A stretch of DNA of 32,973 bases from an uncultured Flavihumibacter sp. (GTDB taxonomy: Bacteria > Bacteroidota > Bacteroidia > Chitinophagales > Chitinophagaceae). The stretch lies in the NCBI GenBank assembly GCA_946482545.1, contig CAMLRX010000049.1:1-32973 (forward strand). Reading direction: 5' to 3'. The notes below the pieces were generated by a model. It ran no database searches. It was not told where the DNA came from and saw only the letters and a list, made by a program, of their open reading frames with translations. Shown here piece by piece: positions 25,513 through 32,973 of the stretch. The first letter of the stretch is position 1. Each line of letters begins with the position of its first letter. Position numbers and translations under genes: made by a program.

Positions 25513-26628
25513 TTAAGCGCCTGCACGTTTGCTGTAACCGTATGCTTTTTTATCGCACTTGTTCCAGAAACTGAAAAAGGAGGGGAAATAACCGGTGTTT
25601 TGCGGGAAGAGCCAGTCGCGGGCATGCATCGTTCCACTGTAATGCCGGGTGGTGGGGTGTTCTTTGTAATGAAATCCCCGCTGGTTCCCAATGGCGCACA
25701 AGGCATCAAATTCCCCGCAAAATACCTGGATCTGTGGAATATTCTGTGCCAGTTCCAATATGAACGCCATTGTTTTGGGGCTTACCGGGTAACGCTCAAA
25801 AAAAGAGGGTTCCAGCAATAAAACACGGTTGGCGGGTTCTGCTGTTCCCCAGGCCGGATCGAGGTTGTAGAAGTTATAAATATAAGTAGGCAGTTCATTG
25901 TTGAGCGTAATGCCGGGTGTTTCTGGCAGCAGGGTAGCGGGTGCAGGAAATTCAGTAGTAAAGGGAAGGTCTGGCGCTAAATGATGCAGTTCGTCATAAG
26001 AAACATCCAGTAAAGTGCCGCTTTGCGCTGTACCACAGTACTTATTGATATTCTCCTGGTTGGCGAAATACTTTTTAGCGCTGAAGCTTCCGGCCACCCA
26101 TTGCCAGCTCAGCGTATTGCTGGCGTGGTCGGCATCCAGCAGGTGGTAATACATCCAGCGGGCGGGCAGTTGCCAGTGGCTGCCCGCGATGTTGCAGGCC
26201 AGAGATGCCACATACATGCGCAGATGGTTGTGGAGATAACCGGTTTCATATAATTCCTGTATACCGGAATCAACAGCATTGATGCCGGTATTGGCCGAGG
26301 TGATCATCAGCGGGATGCCTTTGTTCCGGACCGATGGCTGCGGCTGTCTGATGTCCGCATCTATACCGTCGCCAAGTGCGATCCATACTTGTTGAAAGTA
26401 ATCGCGCCATGCGAGTTCTTTCAGGAGTGGTTCTATTTCGTGAAAGTCAAATCCCCGCGCAAGGAGCTTTTCGGCGACCATCCTGGTGGAAATGACGCCA
26501 CGGGAAATATAGGGCGACAAACGCGTTACTTTTCCGGCAAGAAAATTCCTTGTTTTACCGTATGTTACGGGGTCAATAGCATCGGGGATTTTTAATATGT
26601 CCTGGTAGTTTGTAGGGAACAAATCCAT
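25513..26628 (-). CDS. Photolyase/cryptochrome-like FAD-binding protein lacking the N-terminal antenna domain
   Basis: This 371-aa protein begins almost directly with the helical FAD-binding domain of photolyases. Evidence is TRLSPYISRGVIST (35-48), ELAWRDYF (71-78), TGINAVDSGIQELYETGYLHNHLRM (split over 114-138) and DADHASN/LSWQWVAG (165-180), the latter containing the conserved Asp/Asn and Trp residues around the flavin. Canonical enzymes carry a roughly 130-residue alpha/beta antenna domain before this; here it is absent. Instead about 125 residues follow, with an alpha/beta look (NRVLLLEPSFFERYPVSP; QVFCGEFDAL; HPTTRHYSGTMHARDWLFPQ). DNA repair or light sensing is possible; repair activity is not shown by sequence. 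It is 23 bp downstream of the flavin reductase-like gene, clearly in one operon. Confidence 0.8.
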   Translation of the reverse strand: MDLFPTNYQDILKIPDAIDPVTYGKTRNFLAGKVTRLSPYISRGVISTRMVAEKLLARGFDFHEIEPLLKELAWRDYFQQVWIALGDGIDADIRQPQPSVRNKGIPLMITSANTGINAVDSGIQELYETGYLHNHLRMYVASLACNIAGSHWQLPARWMYYHLLDADHASNTLSWQWVAGSFSAKKYFANQENINKYCGTAQSGTLLDVSYDELHHLAPDLPFTTEFPAPATLLPETPGITLNNELPTYIYNFYNLDPAWGTAEPANRVLLLEPSFFERYPVSPKTMAFILELAQNIPQIQVFCGEFDALCAIGNQRGFHYKEHPTTRHYSGTMHARDWLFPQNTGYFPSFFSFWNKCDKKAYGYSKRAGA

Positions 26629-26651
26629 TACTGCGCTGATCGGTTTACTGA

Positions 26652-27260
26652 TTATGGTTTGGCGTATTCCAGTCTGATGATCTTATTGGTGCTGTGGTAG
26701 CTGTCCAGTCCGCTGGTCGTAATGGTGCCTGCCTTTTCGAGGTCGATGAACCCGTCCTGTCCTACCACTTCATCGGGAACGGAGATATGGATGATTTTAC
26801 CGATCAGCAGGAACGTGCCATTCAGTGCGATATCTATGCGTTGCACCAGTTCGCAGGCGAAACGGATTTTACTTTCCTGAACGAAAGGCGCGGAGATGCC
26901 AGGTTCGGATACAGGTGTTAGTCCCACCGCCTCAAATTCGCTTTTGCCATGTTCGTATTTGGCACTGGTCTGGTGCGCCTGCTGAACGAAATCTGCTGTA
27001 ATATGGTTGATGGTGTATTGCCCGGAATACATAATGTTTCCAAGAGTATTCTCTGTTTCAGGATTGGGCCGAACGATAATACCACACAATGCGGGATCGG
27101 CACCGAGGTGGAACAGGCTGCTGAAAACAGCCAGGTTGTTGTTGCCTGCGGCGCTCCGTGTACCAATAAGCACCACGCTTTTGAAGCCGCCCAGGGAATT
27201 GATGAAATTGGCCCTGAACCTTCTTTCAAATGCAGTCAGTTCGTTGGAAGTTATGGTCAT
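26652..27260 (-). CDS. Flavin reductase-like (FMN-binding split-barrel) protein
   Basis: This 202-aa protein has the flavin reductase-like split-barrel pattern: ANFINSLGGFKSVVLIGTRS near 14-33, NNNLAVFSSLFHLGADPALCGIIVRPNP (split over 37-65), and a central YTINHITADFVQQAHQTSAKY. These match FMN-binding flavin reductases and close relatives. It may use NAD(P)H to reduce flavin, or simply bind FMN. Position between TIGR03643 (38 bp upstream) and the photolyase-like gene (23 bp downstream) suggests it serves flavin chemistry in this cluster, which is inference. Confidence 0.82.
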   Translation of the reverse strand: MTITSNELTAFERRFRANFINSLGGFKSVVLIGTRSAAGNNNLAVFSSLFHLGADPALCGIIVRPNPETENTLGNIMYSGQYTINHITADFVQQAHQTSAKYEHGKSEFEAVGLTPVSEPGISAPFVQESKIRFACELVQRIDIALNGTFLLIGKIIHISVPDEVVGQDGFIDLEKAGTITTSGLDSYHSTNKIIRLEYAKP

Positions 27261-27298
27261 TTTTGTTGGGGATTGTAGGAATGGAAAGCACTGGAACC

Positions 27299-27580
27299 TT
27301 ATCTTTTTGAAATCCTGTTGCCGGTAATTGTTCTTTGCATCGCGGACTTAAAACGGGTAACCGATCCTGGTCTTTTGTGTAGATGTTTGATGCTCACGCC
27401 CTGGTGCACGCGTTTTCTCCACCGTTCAAATGAAGCGCGTTTTAATTCTTTCCGCATTAGGGCCACTACTTCCTTTTCCAGGAGTCCGAACTGGTGGTGG
27501 AGGGCCTCAAATGGCGTCCGGTCTTCCCAGGCCATTTCTATGATCCTGTCCTTTTCTTCGATGGTGAATTCGCGGTCCAT
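27299..27580 (-). CDS. TIGR03643/DUF2805 family protein
   Basis: This 93-aa helical, basic protein contains IIEMAWEDRTPFEALHHQFGL, KEVVALMRKELKRASFERWR and KRVHQGVSIKH (separate segments over residues 13-68), the complete signature of DUF2805/TIGR03643. The helix-turn-helix-like layout suggests possible nucleic-acid binding, but no function is known. It is the first gene of a minus-strand run with the flavin reductase-like, photolyase-like and SDR-DUF2867 genes. Members are commonly reported next to photolyases. Upstream, TTAACCGTTAA (27620-27630) is a small inverted repeat that could be a regulatory site. Confidence 0.85.
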   Translation of the reverse strand: MDREFTIEEKDRIIEMAWEDRTPFEALHHQFGLLEKEVVALMRKELKRASFERWRKRVHQGVSIKHLHKRPGSVTRFKSAMQRTITGNRISKR

Positions 27581-27643
27581 AAAGTATCCTGTTAAGCGGT
27601 TGAAATGCGTTACTTCAGTTTAACCGTTAAGGGAACTTTTTGT

Positions 27644-28372
27644 TCACTGTTTTAATGCTTCGGCCATTTTTCGTGTATGTTCCAGTGCTTTTACATTAGT
27701 CCAGTTGCCATGTCCCACAATTACATATTTAGGCTGGCGGAACTTTTGCTGCAGGTTTTTGATGGTGGCGGCGTATGCCTGTTTGTTCGCATCACCAAGG
27801 TAGCCCAGGTCAACGTCCTCCACACTTTTTATAAGGCAGGCGCCGTATAATATTTTTTGCTGGTTGAACCAGATGACGATGTTGTCAGGCGTATGTCCTT
27901 CCCCGGGAAAGCAGGGTTCAAAAGAATATCCTCCGATGGTAAAGACTGTATCTTTATGGAGGAGAAATTCAGCCCTTTTGTGGCCGTATTTTTTACTGAG
28001 TTCATCTGTACGCTTGGTCGTATAGGTTTTTATTCCCTGCTTTTTATAGTATTCCAGTCCTCCGGAACGGTCATCGTGGAAATGGGTGGCTATACAATGC
28101 GTGACGTTTTTGCCATGTTTGATCCGGATACTGTCGAGGAGCGGTTGAAACTGCGCGGTATCCCAAGGCGTATCGAACAGCACAACGCCTTCGGCCGTAA
28201 CAAGATACATGCCATTGGCCGGTACTTTGTCTCCTTTGTACAGGTTATAGGTGGTGTAGATGTAGAATTCACCTGTGAGGTGTGTGATCTGAAGATCGTT
28301 ATTGGTGGTTTGTGCAGGAAGGTTCGTGCAAGTGGAGCACAAAGTGAGCAGGAGTAAGATGAATGGTTTCAT
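27644..28372 (-). CDS. bla: Subclass B1 metallo-beta-lactamase
   Basis: This 242-aa protein has a signal peptide (cleavage likely after LPAQ), so it is periplasmic. All six zinc ligands of B1 enzymes are present: His97, His99 and Asp101 (HFHDD), His160 (GEGHTPDN), Cys179 (YGACLIK) and His221 (GHGNW). Their spacing (63, 19 and 42 residues between His97-His160, His160-Cys179 and Cys179-His221) equals that of BcII as I know it. Lys182, which binds the substrate carboxylate, is at Cys+3. The position of the common Asn233 is Tyr191 (DLGYLGDA). It would hydrolyse beta-lactams, probably including carbapenems, but activity is untested. No mobile element or resistance gene is near, so it looks like an intrinsic chromosomal gene. 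It is 63 bp upstream of TIGR03643. Confidence 0.9.
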   Translation of the reverse strand: MKPFILLLLTLCSTCTNLPAQTTNNDLQITHLTGEFYIYTTYNLYKGDKVPANGMYLVTAEGVVLFDTPWDTAQFQPLLDSIRIKHGKNVTHCIATHFHDDRSGGLEYYKKQGIKTYTTKRTDELSKKYGHKRAEFLLHKDTVFTIGGYSFEPCFPGEGHTPDNIVIWFNQQKILYGACLIKSVEDVDLGYLGDANKQAYAATIKNLQQKFRQPKYVIVGHGNWTNVKALEHTRKMAEALKQ

Positions 28373-28470
28373 TTTTTAAAAGATTACCACGAAGTTACCA
28401 AAGCAATGTAAGATGAAATACAGTGGGGAAGTATCCTTTTGTTTAAAAAATCTCTTCTTTCATTATTAAT

Positions 28471-29391
28471 CTATTCGACAACTTTTTCTTCTTTTTTGGC
28501 GGCAGCTACAGCAATAGGGTTACCGAAAAGGTAGAAGAATTTCATTTTCCAGGACCCGGCTTTTTTCACATCTTTCCAGATATCGGAAAATTCGTGAAAG
28601 TTGATATAAATGGGATTGGCTTTCTGCACGATATTATGGGTAACGCCGTATTCCACCTTTTCTTCCTCCCGCTGGTAAGTGCCGAAAAGCCTGTCCCAGA
28701 TAATGAAAGTAGGCGCGTAATTCTTATTAATGTATTTCTCCTGTGAACCATGGTGTACCCGGTGATTGGAGGGCGTTGCGAAAATATATTCAATGATGGG
28801 ATGCAGGCGGCCGATGTACTCAGTATGCACCCAGAACTGGAAGAGGGTAGCGATCTGGTTCACCACAAAGAATATAATGGGGTGGAAACCAGCCAGGGCA
28901 ACGGGTACAAAGAAGATCAGTTTTAAATGCTGCACCCAACTAAGCCTGAAAGATACGGTGAGGTTATAATGCTCGCTGCTGTGGTGCACAATGTGGGTGG
29001 CCCACCAGAACCTTTGCTCGTGCGAAATGCGGTGCGCCCAGTAGCTGCAGAAATCGTAAAATACGTAGCAGGGTAGAAAACTCCACCAACTGAACTGCAT
29101 TCTCCAGGGTACGAGGTTGTACGCCCACACCACCAGCCACAGGAGGCCTACCTTCAGCAGCAGCGAAATCAATACGTTACCGATGCCCACCAGGATGGAA
29201 CCAATGCTTTCCTTTTTATGGTAGAGGCCTTTTTTGTGGATGAAGGAGAAGTACCATTCGATCAACACCAGTAAAAACATCACCGGCGCGGCCCATACAA
29301 TGATTTCCGGCGCTTGCCTGCTTAACGCGTCTAAGGTTGATAAGTCAATTTCAGGTGCTCCAAAAAAAGATGCCTCGGGTCTTTTTTCCAT
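28471..29391 (-). CDS. Sterol desaturase/fatty acid hydroxylase-family membrane enzyme
   Basis: The 306-aa protein is counted from the ATG at 29391; a TTG at 29400 would add three residues. It has four or more hydrophobic segments and the histidine clusters of the family: HRISH (His120, His124), HIVHH (His133, His136, His137) and HRVHH (His210, His213, His214), which bind a di-iron centre. The expected reaction is O2-dependent hydroxylation or desaturation of a lipid, hopanoid, carotenoid or sterol-like substrate; which one cannot be told. It stands 98 bp upstream of the beta-lactamase gene. An inverted repeat, TTACCG-TTC-CGGTAA (29436-29450), lies in its presumed promoter region. Confidence 0.88.
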   Translation of the reverse strand: MEKRPEASFFGAPEIDLSTLDALSRQAPEIIVWAAPVMFLLVLIEWYFSFIHKKGLYHKKESIGSILVGIGNVLISLLLKVGLLWLVVWAYNLVPWRMQFSWWSFLPCYVFYDFCSYWAHRISHEQRFWWATHIVHHSSEHYNLTVSFRLSWVQHLKLIFFVPVALAGFHPIIFFVVNQIATLFQFWVHTEYIGRLHPIIEYIFATPSNHRVHHGSQEKYINKNYAPTFIIWDRLFGTYQREEEKVEYGVTHNIVQKANPIYINFHEFSDIWKDVKKAGSWKMKFFYLFGNPIAVAAAKKEEKVVE

Positions 29392-29561
29392 ACTGATCAA
29401 ACATTTTTTCTGCTGTTATTGGCTGCTTTAAAACATTACCGTTCCGGTAAGCTGCTTGTACAACAACTATACCGGATATGGCTCAACGCATATTTGAAAA
29501 TAATGTATTTAACGCACATTAACTGATTGTAAACTCTTTTCACAGCTATTGTTTGCTTAAT

Positions 29562-29744
29562 ATGGAAGTGCCAACTTTGAGGTTAAATATGCCGCTTATG
29601 CTACTTTCACCCGAGGAACCACTGATGATGCTGGCTGAAATCCTGCTCGTAGATACTGAAGCTGCACCTCCCAGAGAGGAGGTGGTTTGCCACGACTACC
29701 ACGAGCGTGGTTTTGATGTTTCTACCGAATTAAGGGAGAAATAG
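29562..29744 (+). CDS. Possible 60-aa unknown protein
   Basis: This frame starts with an ATG at 29562; a TTG nine bases earlier is possible. The product has a leucine/methionine-rich half (MPLMLLSPEEPLMMLAEILL) and a charged half (EEVVCHDYHERGFDV) ending in ELREK. It is the only coding candidate in the 415-bp gap between divergent genes. Composition looks protein-like, but there is no recognised family, ribosome site or clear promoter. It could be chance. Confidence 0.35.
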   Translation: MEVPTLRLNMPLMLLSPEEPLMMLAEILLVDTEAAPPREEVVCHDYHERGFDVSTELREK

Positions 29745-29806
29745 AAATAGCTGGATAGGAAGTCTTACCGTAGTGGTATGGTTTTTTTACCCCCATACCC
29801 AAAACA

Positions 29807-30583
29807 ATGCAGGTACTTCAACACAAAACCGCCCTCGTCACTGGCTCCGATTCCGGCATCGGCCGTGCCATCGCACTTGAATTCGCCCGCAACGGCGCCA
29901 AAGTTATTTTTACCTATCATTCGGATAATGAAGGCGCTGAAGCTGCGGCTGAAGAAGCATCGGCAGCAGGAGCTGAAACCATGGTGATAAAACTGGATGT
30001 AAGCGATGAAACATCCGTACAGCAGGCTTTTGATCTTATTCAGGATAAATTCGGCGGATTGGATATCCTCGTAAACAATGCAGGCGTAAACGGTTCAGGT
30101 ATACCTGTTGCGGAGATGGACACAGGAGTATTTGACAAAACCATCAAAACGAACCTTTACGGAACCTTCTTTTGTTCCCGCGCTTTCGTGCGCCAACTGC
30201 TGGCAGCGGATAAGCCCGGAAAAATCATCAATATATCTTCTGTACACGAATCCATCGCCTCACCCGGCAATTCAGATTACAACGCCTCAAAAGCAGGCAT
30301 CCGCAACTTCTCCCGCTGCCTCGCACTGGAAGTGGCCGATAAAGGTATTCAGGTGAACAACATTGCACCCGGCATGATCCTCACACCCATGAACCAGGAA
30401 GCCATGGATGACCCTGCCATCAGAAAGGAAAAAGAACAGCATATCCCGATGAAACGGGCCGGCAAACCGGAAGAGATCGCAAAACTTGCGCTATTCCTCG
30501 CCAGTAGCGATAGTGATTATTCCACAGGGTCGACTTTTTACATGGATGGTGGATTGACTAAAAGTCTTGGGCAGGGCGCCTGA
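29807..30583 (+). CDS. Short-chain dehydrogenase/reductase (glucose 1-dehydrogenase-like)
   Basis: This 258-aa classical SDR has the cofactor motif TGSDSGIGRA (residues about 13-22), the NNAG motif, a catalytic Ser in the IINISSVHE strand and the YNASK catalytic pair (Tyr/Lys at about 160-164). The C-terminus LASSDSDYSTGSTFYMDGG is the typical end of glucose 1-dehydrogenase/3-oxoacyl-ACP reductase-like members. The substrate cannot be assigned. A YHSD stretch follows the second strand in place of an acidic residue, which leans towards NADP. It forms a single-gene unit, divergent from the sterol desaturase gene. Confidence 0.88.
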   Translation: MQVLQHKTALVTGSDSGIGRAIALEFARNGAKVIFTYHSDNEGAEAAAEEASAAGAETMVIKLDVSDETSVQQAFDLIQDKFGGLDILVNNAGVNGSGIPVAEMDTGVFDKTIKTNLYGTFFCSRAFVRQLLAADKPGKIINISSVHESIASPGNSDYNASKAGIRNFSRCLALEVADKGIQVNNIAPGMILTPMNQEAMDDPAIRKEKEQHIPMKRAGKPEEIAKLALFLASSDSDYSTGSTFYMDGGLTKSLGQGA

Positions 30584-30666
30584 GTTTGCTATTTGGGAAA
30601 ATGTTTCCGCAACCGGAAATGTATAGGGATGGCACAATTTTGTTGCACGTATTCTAAACTACGCGT

Positions 30667-30858
30667 ATGACAGACAAAAAAAACAAAGAAAAAAGCGAGT
30701 CCGCTTTCAGCCCGGATCCTGAAACATTACATACCACAGATCCGCAGGAGAAAATGAAAGGACCACTTTCATCCCTTGCCAATGAAGTACGGGAAGAGAT
30801 GGAAGATGCCGGAGAAGAGAAAGAAAAAAATGAAGAAGAATCGGGAGATAAAAAATAG
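30667..30858 (+). CDS. Small acidic, probably disordered protein
   Basis: This 63-aa protein is almost wholly charged or polar (DKKNKEKSES; EMEDAGEEKEKNEEESGDKK), with no hydrophobic core except PLSSLANEVREEM. Starts with an ATG at 30667 and is followed 52 bp later by a strong hairpin terminator, which supports it being an expressed unit. No family is recognised. Similar charged small proteins occur in Chitinophagaceae, sometimes tied to stress, but nothing here proves a role. Confidence 0.65.
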   Translation: MTDKKNKEKSESAFSPDPETLHTTDPQEKMKGPLSSLANEVREEMEDAGEEKEKNEEESGDKK

Positions 30859-30910
30859 TTACTCCGGTATATTTAAAATGTACCATTAATGATCTTTAAG
30901 ATCATAAAGA

Positions 30911-30945
30911 AGCCTTTCGTGTAAAATAACGCGAAAGGCTTTTTT
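30911..30945 (+). terminator. Rho-independent terminator
   Basis: Stem AGCCTTTCGT (30911-30920) pairs with GCGAAAGGCT (30931-30940) through a 10-base loop and is followed by a run of T. Just upstream, ATGATCTT-T-AAGATCAT (30889-30905) is an 8-bp inverted repeat that may add to the structure. It closes the unit of the acidic 63-aa protein. Confidence 0.85.
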
Positions 30946-30960
30946 ATGACTACGTCTTTA

Positions 30961-30986
30961 TTTGAGCTGATGGTTTATTATATTTG
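30961..30986 (+). promoter_or_regulatory. Bacteroidota promoter for the thioredoxin-fold gene
   Basis: TATATTTG at 30979-30986 fits TAnnTTTG exactly, and TTTG at 30961-30964 lies upstream as a possible -33 element, although the 14-base gap is shorter than usual. Transcription would start near 30993, about 14 bases before the ATG at 31007. The terminator just upstream isolates this gene as a new unit. Confidence 0.5.
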
Positions 30987-31006
30987 GAACCTTCTCGTTT
31001 ACGCCT

Positions 31007-32248
31007 ATGTGCCAGTGTTATCGTATAGTTATTATAGTTTTTTTACATTTTATTGCTGCGTTGCATTCAGTTACGGCCCAGGATTCAACGGCTATTCATT
31101 TCTTCAAAGGAACCTGGAATGAAGTACTGGCTGAAGCAGCGGCGCGCAGATTACCAATATTTGTGGATGTATATACAGACTGGTGCGCGCCATGCAAACA
31201 AATGGAGCGTGAAGTATTTGTAAAGCCGGAAGTTGGCACTTTCTTCAACAGGCATTTTATCAGCTACCGTATGAATGCGGAAAAAGGGGAAGGGCCCCGG
31301 CTGGGTAAAACGTATGAAGTGAAAGCATACCCCACCTGGTTATTTCTGGATAAAACGGGCACCCTTTTGAGCAGAAGAACCGGCTACCTTTCTGCTCCCG
31401 AATTTATTGTAACCGCTGGTTCTGCGCTTGGAATGGACAGCGTGGCCGCAAATCTTGCCGCCTTTGAAACAAGGTTCAGAAACGGAGACCGGGATATTGA
31501 TTTTCTGCGTATGTATTTAAGCTACCGTACTTCCCTTCAACTCAACAATTCCTCTTTACTCAACACTTACGTTAGTGTGCTGCGCAATACAGTGCCAGAT
31601 ACAACAGAATTATGGTTCCTGGCAAAGAATGGTGGCAGAAGCTGGTCGGAAGCTGTCCCTTTAATCAGTAAGCATCTTGATAAGCTGCCTTCAACAGACA
31701 AAAGCGCGCTTGCGTCCTTCCTGTTCGACAGGACGGTCTATTTTGCCTGGGGAACAGCCATTAACGACAAGGACAGTTTGCAGGCAAATCGTATCAGGCG
31801 CATCGCTTTAAGTTTGTATCCCCTGCTGAATGATGCCCGGCAACTGACCTTTAATCACCTTGAACTCTATCATGGCAGAAAACTGGGGCAGGTAGGAGAG
31901 ATGAAAAAAGCAGCCTACCGTTTAGCCGGAACACAGATGGATATAGATACTTTATTCGCGCAAAAAAAGGACAGGGAACTGTTTGAAAAAATACAACATG
32001 TTTTTGAGCGGGAGCCAACGGATAGTGTATTGAAGAACGCATTTGCGGAGGAAAAACGCCTGGCGATGAAACAGTATTCTGCCCAGGTGGCCACCTTGCT
32101 GTATGAGTGTGCTGACGCCTTTTCGACCATACTCTCTCCTGGAGATCCTGCGTTAAAGGACGCTGCTTTATGGGCGGAACGCGCATATCAGTTACACCCC
32201 ACGCCAGCTACTGCATTATTGGCGCGCAAACTGGACAACCAAAAATAG
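31007..32248 (+). CDS. Exported thioredoxin-fold protein with long C-terminal helical domain
   Basis: This 413-aa protein has an N-terminal signal peptide (IVIIVFLHFIAALHSVTA, cleavage near AQD) and then a thioredoxin domain at about 28-140. The active site is WCAPCK (Cys60, Cys63), and the cis-proline loop is VKAYPTW (Pro109). Residues 145-413 are mainly helical, with repeat-like character (DKDSLQANRIRRIALSLYP, AERAYQLHPTPATALLARKL) that suggests TPR-like packing. A periplasmic thiol-disulfide role is likely, perhaps holding a partner with the C-terminal part. It forms its own transcription unit between a terminator and the GH2 gene 174 bp away. Confidence 0.85.
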   Translation: MCQCYRIVIIVFLHFIAALHSVTAQDSTAIHFFKGTWNEVLAEAAARRLPIFVDVYTDWCAPCKQMEREVFVKPEVGTFFNRHFISYRMNAEKGEGPRLGKTYEVKAYPTWLFLDKTGTLLSRRTGYLSAPEFIVTAGSALGMDSVAANLAAFETRFRNGDRDIDFLRMYLSYRTSLQLNNSSLLNTYVSVLRNTVPDTTELWFLAKNGGRSWSEAVPLISKHLDKLPSTDKSALASFLFDRTVYFAWGTAINDKDSLQANRIRRIALSLYPLLNDARQLTFNHLELYHGRKLGQVGEMKKAAYRLAGTQMDIDTLFAQKKDRELFEKIQHVFEREPTDSVLKNAFAEEKRLAMKQYSAQVATLLYECADAFSTILSPGDPALKDAALWAERAYQLHPTPATALLARKLDNQK

Positions 32249-32422
32249 AGGAAAGTTATTTTAGGTTCAGGCAGTTATTCGACCAAAACTTCCTCGACTA
32301 ATCCAGCATTTTCCCCGATTTAAAAGCTGACTTTATCTTGCAATTGAATGAGCACCGTGCAAAAGATTTAATTCCGTATTTTTAGAGGTGTAGGATTTAC
32401 AATTATAAACTATCAATTCGAA

Positions 32423-32973
32423 ATGAGATCGTTTGCCCATCTTTTAAAAACCCTTCTTTTTTTTATACTTTTCTCTTCCGCCGCTTTCAGTCAGAAAACC
32501 ATATCTGCCGGAAAACAACTTTTCGATTACAACTGGAAATTCCAGGCAGGAGATGATTCTCAATTCAGTTCAGCGACATTTAATGATGAAAACTGGCGCC
32601 AGCTCGATCTTCCCCACGATTGGAGTATTGAAGGCAATACTAACCGCCACCATCCCATGGGTAACGACGGCGGCTATTATCCCGCGGGTATTGGCTGGTA
32701 CCGCAAAACGTTTCAGGTGCCTGCATCTTTCAAGGGAAAACGTTTCTCCATTTATTTTGAAGGGGTGTACATGAATGCCGAAGTATTCATCAATGGAAAA
32801 TCATTGGGCGTTCACCCGTACGGATATACTGCTTTCACCTTTGACCTTACCCCACATATTATACCCGGCGCTAAAAACCAGCTCTCCGTGCGTGTTGACA
32901 ATTCGATGCAGAAAAACTGCCGCTGGTACAGCGGATCCGGCATCTACCGGCACGTGTGGCTGGTGAAGACCGA
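32423..32973 (+). CDS. Glycoside hydrolase family 2 (beta-galactosidase-like), 5' part
   Basis: This reading frame starts with an ATG at 32423 and runs off the window, so 183 residues are visible. A signal peptide (FAHLLKTLLFFILFSSAAFSQ) is followed by the GH2 sugar-binding jelly-roll domain: FDYNWKFQAGD, WRQLDLPHDWSIEG, GIGWYRKTF, FEGVYMNAEVFINGK and the NCRWYSGSGIYRHVWL block. The catalytic TIM barrel lies beyond the edge. GH2 members act as beta-galactosidases, glucuronidases or mannosidases; this N-terminus is most like the beta-galactosidase group. It is predicted to be exported and probably used in polysaccharide breakdown. Confidence 0.9.
   Translation, partial: MRSFAHLLKTLLFFILFSSAAFSQKTISAGKQLFDYNWKFQAGDDSQFSSATFNDENWRQLDLPHDWSIEGNTNRHHPMGNDGGYYPAGIGWYRKTFQVPASFKGKRFSIYFEGVYMNAEVFINGKSLGVHPYGYTAFTFDLTPHIIPGAKNQLSVRVDNSMQKNCRWYSGSGIYRHVWLVKT

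Overview
The window looks like chromosomal DNA of a Bacteroidota bacterium, most likely family Chitinophagaceae. The evidence is a split topoisomerase IV pair of Bacteroidota type, DUF3667, TIGR03643/DUF2805 and DUF2867 proteins, a decayed type IX secretion (T9SS) cargo gene, exact TAnnTTTG -7 promoter boxes, and weak Shine-Dalgarno signals. No phage, transposase, integrase or CRISPR array was seen. All family assignments are by eye from motifs; no database search was run.

Left part (1-4611): a dispersed inverted repeat, a BNR-repeat exported protein, the tRNA t6A dehydratase TcdA, a GAF protein that looks like a degenerate histidine kinase, and, convergent to it, a membrane-anchored transglutaminase-like protein with a small unknown gene upstream.

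Central plus-strand block (5049-15030): parE, a DUF1835 protein, a YaeR-type VOC protein, then a tight DltA/DltC/DltB/DltD-like cassette (adenylation enzyme, carrier protein, MBOAT acyltransferase, SGNH-like membrane protein), then parC, tRNA-Pro(CGG) and a hairpin terminator. The four cassette genes overlap or lie within a few bases of each other. They are predicted to activate an amino or other acyl acid, load it on the carrier and move it across the inner membrane to an envelope acceptor. A 437-bp leader with direct and inverted repeats precedes parE.

Decayed stretch (15031-18423): an exported amidohydrolase, then a T9SS cargo pseudogene and a truncated, frameshifted methyltransferase pseudogene, separated by about 460 bp with no intact gene.

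Minus-strand block (18424-29391): DUF3667 and a small membrane protein, a very large hybrid histidine kinase (GAF, five PAS-like units, HisKA, HATPase, two receivers, Hpt), and a run that resembles light/flavin-linked clusters: SDR-DUF2867, a photolyase-like FAD protein without the usual N-terminal antenna domain, a flavin reductase-like protein and TIGR03643. Next come a subclass B1 metallo-beta-lactamase and a sterol desaturase-family membrane hydroxylase.

Right part (29392-32973): a possible 60-aa gene, an SDR oxidoreductase, a small acidic disordered protein with a clear terminator, an exported thioredoxin-fold protein behind a good Bacteroidota promoter, and the 5' end of a glycoside hydrolase family 2 gene cut by the window edge.
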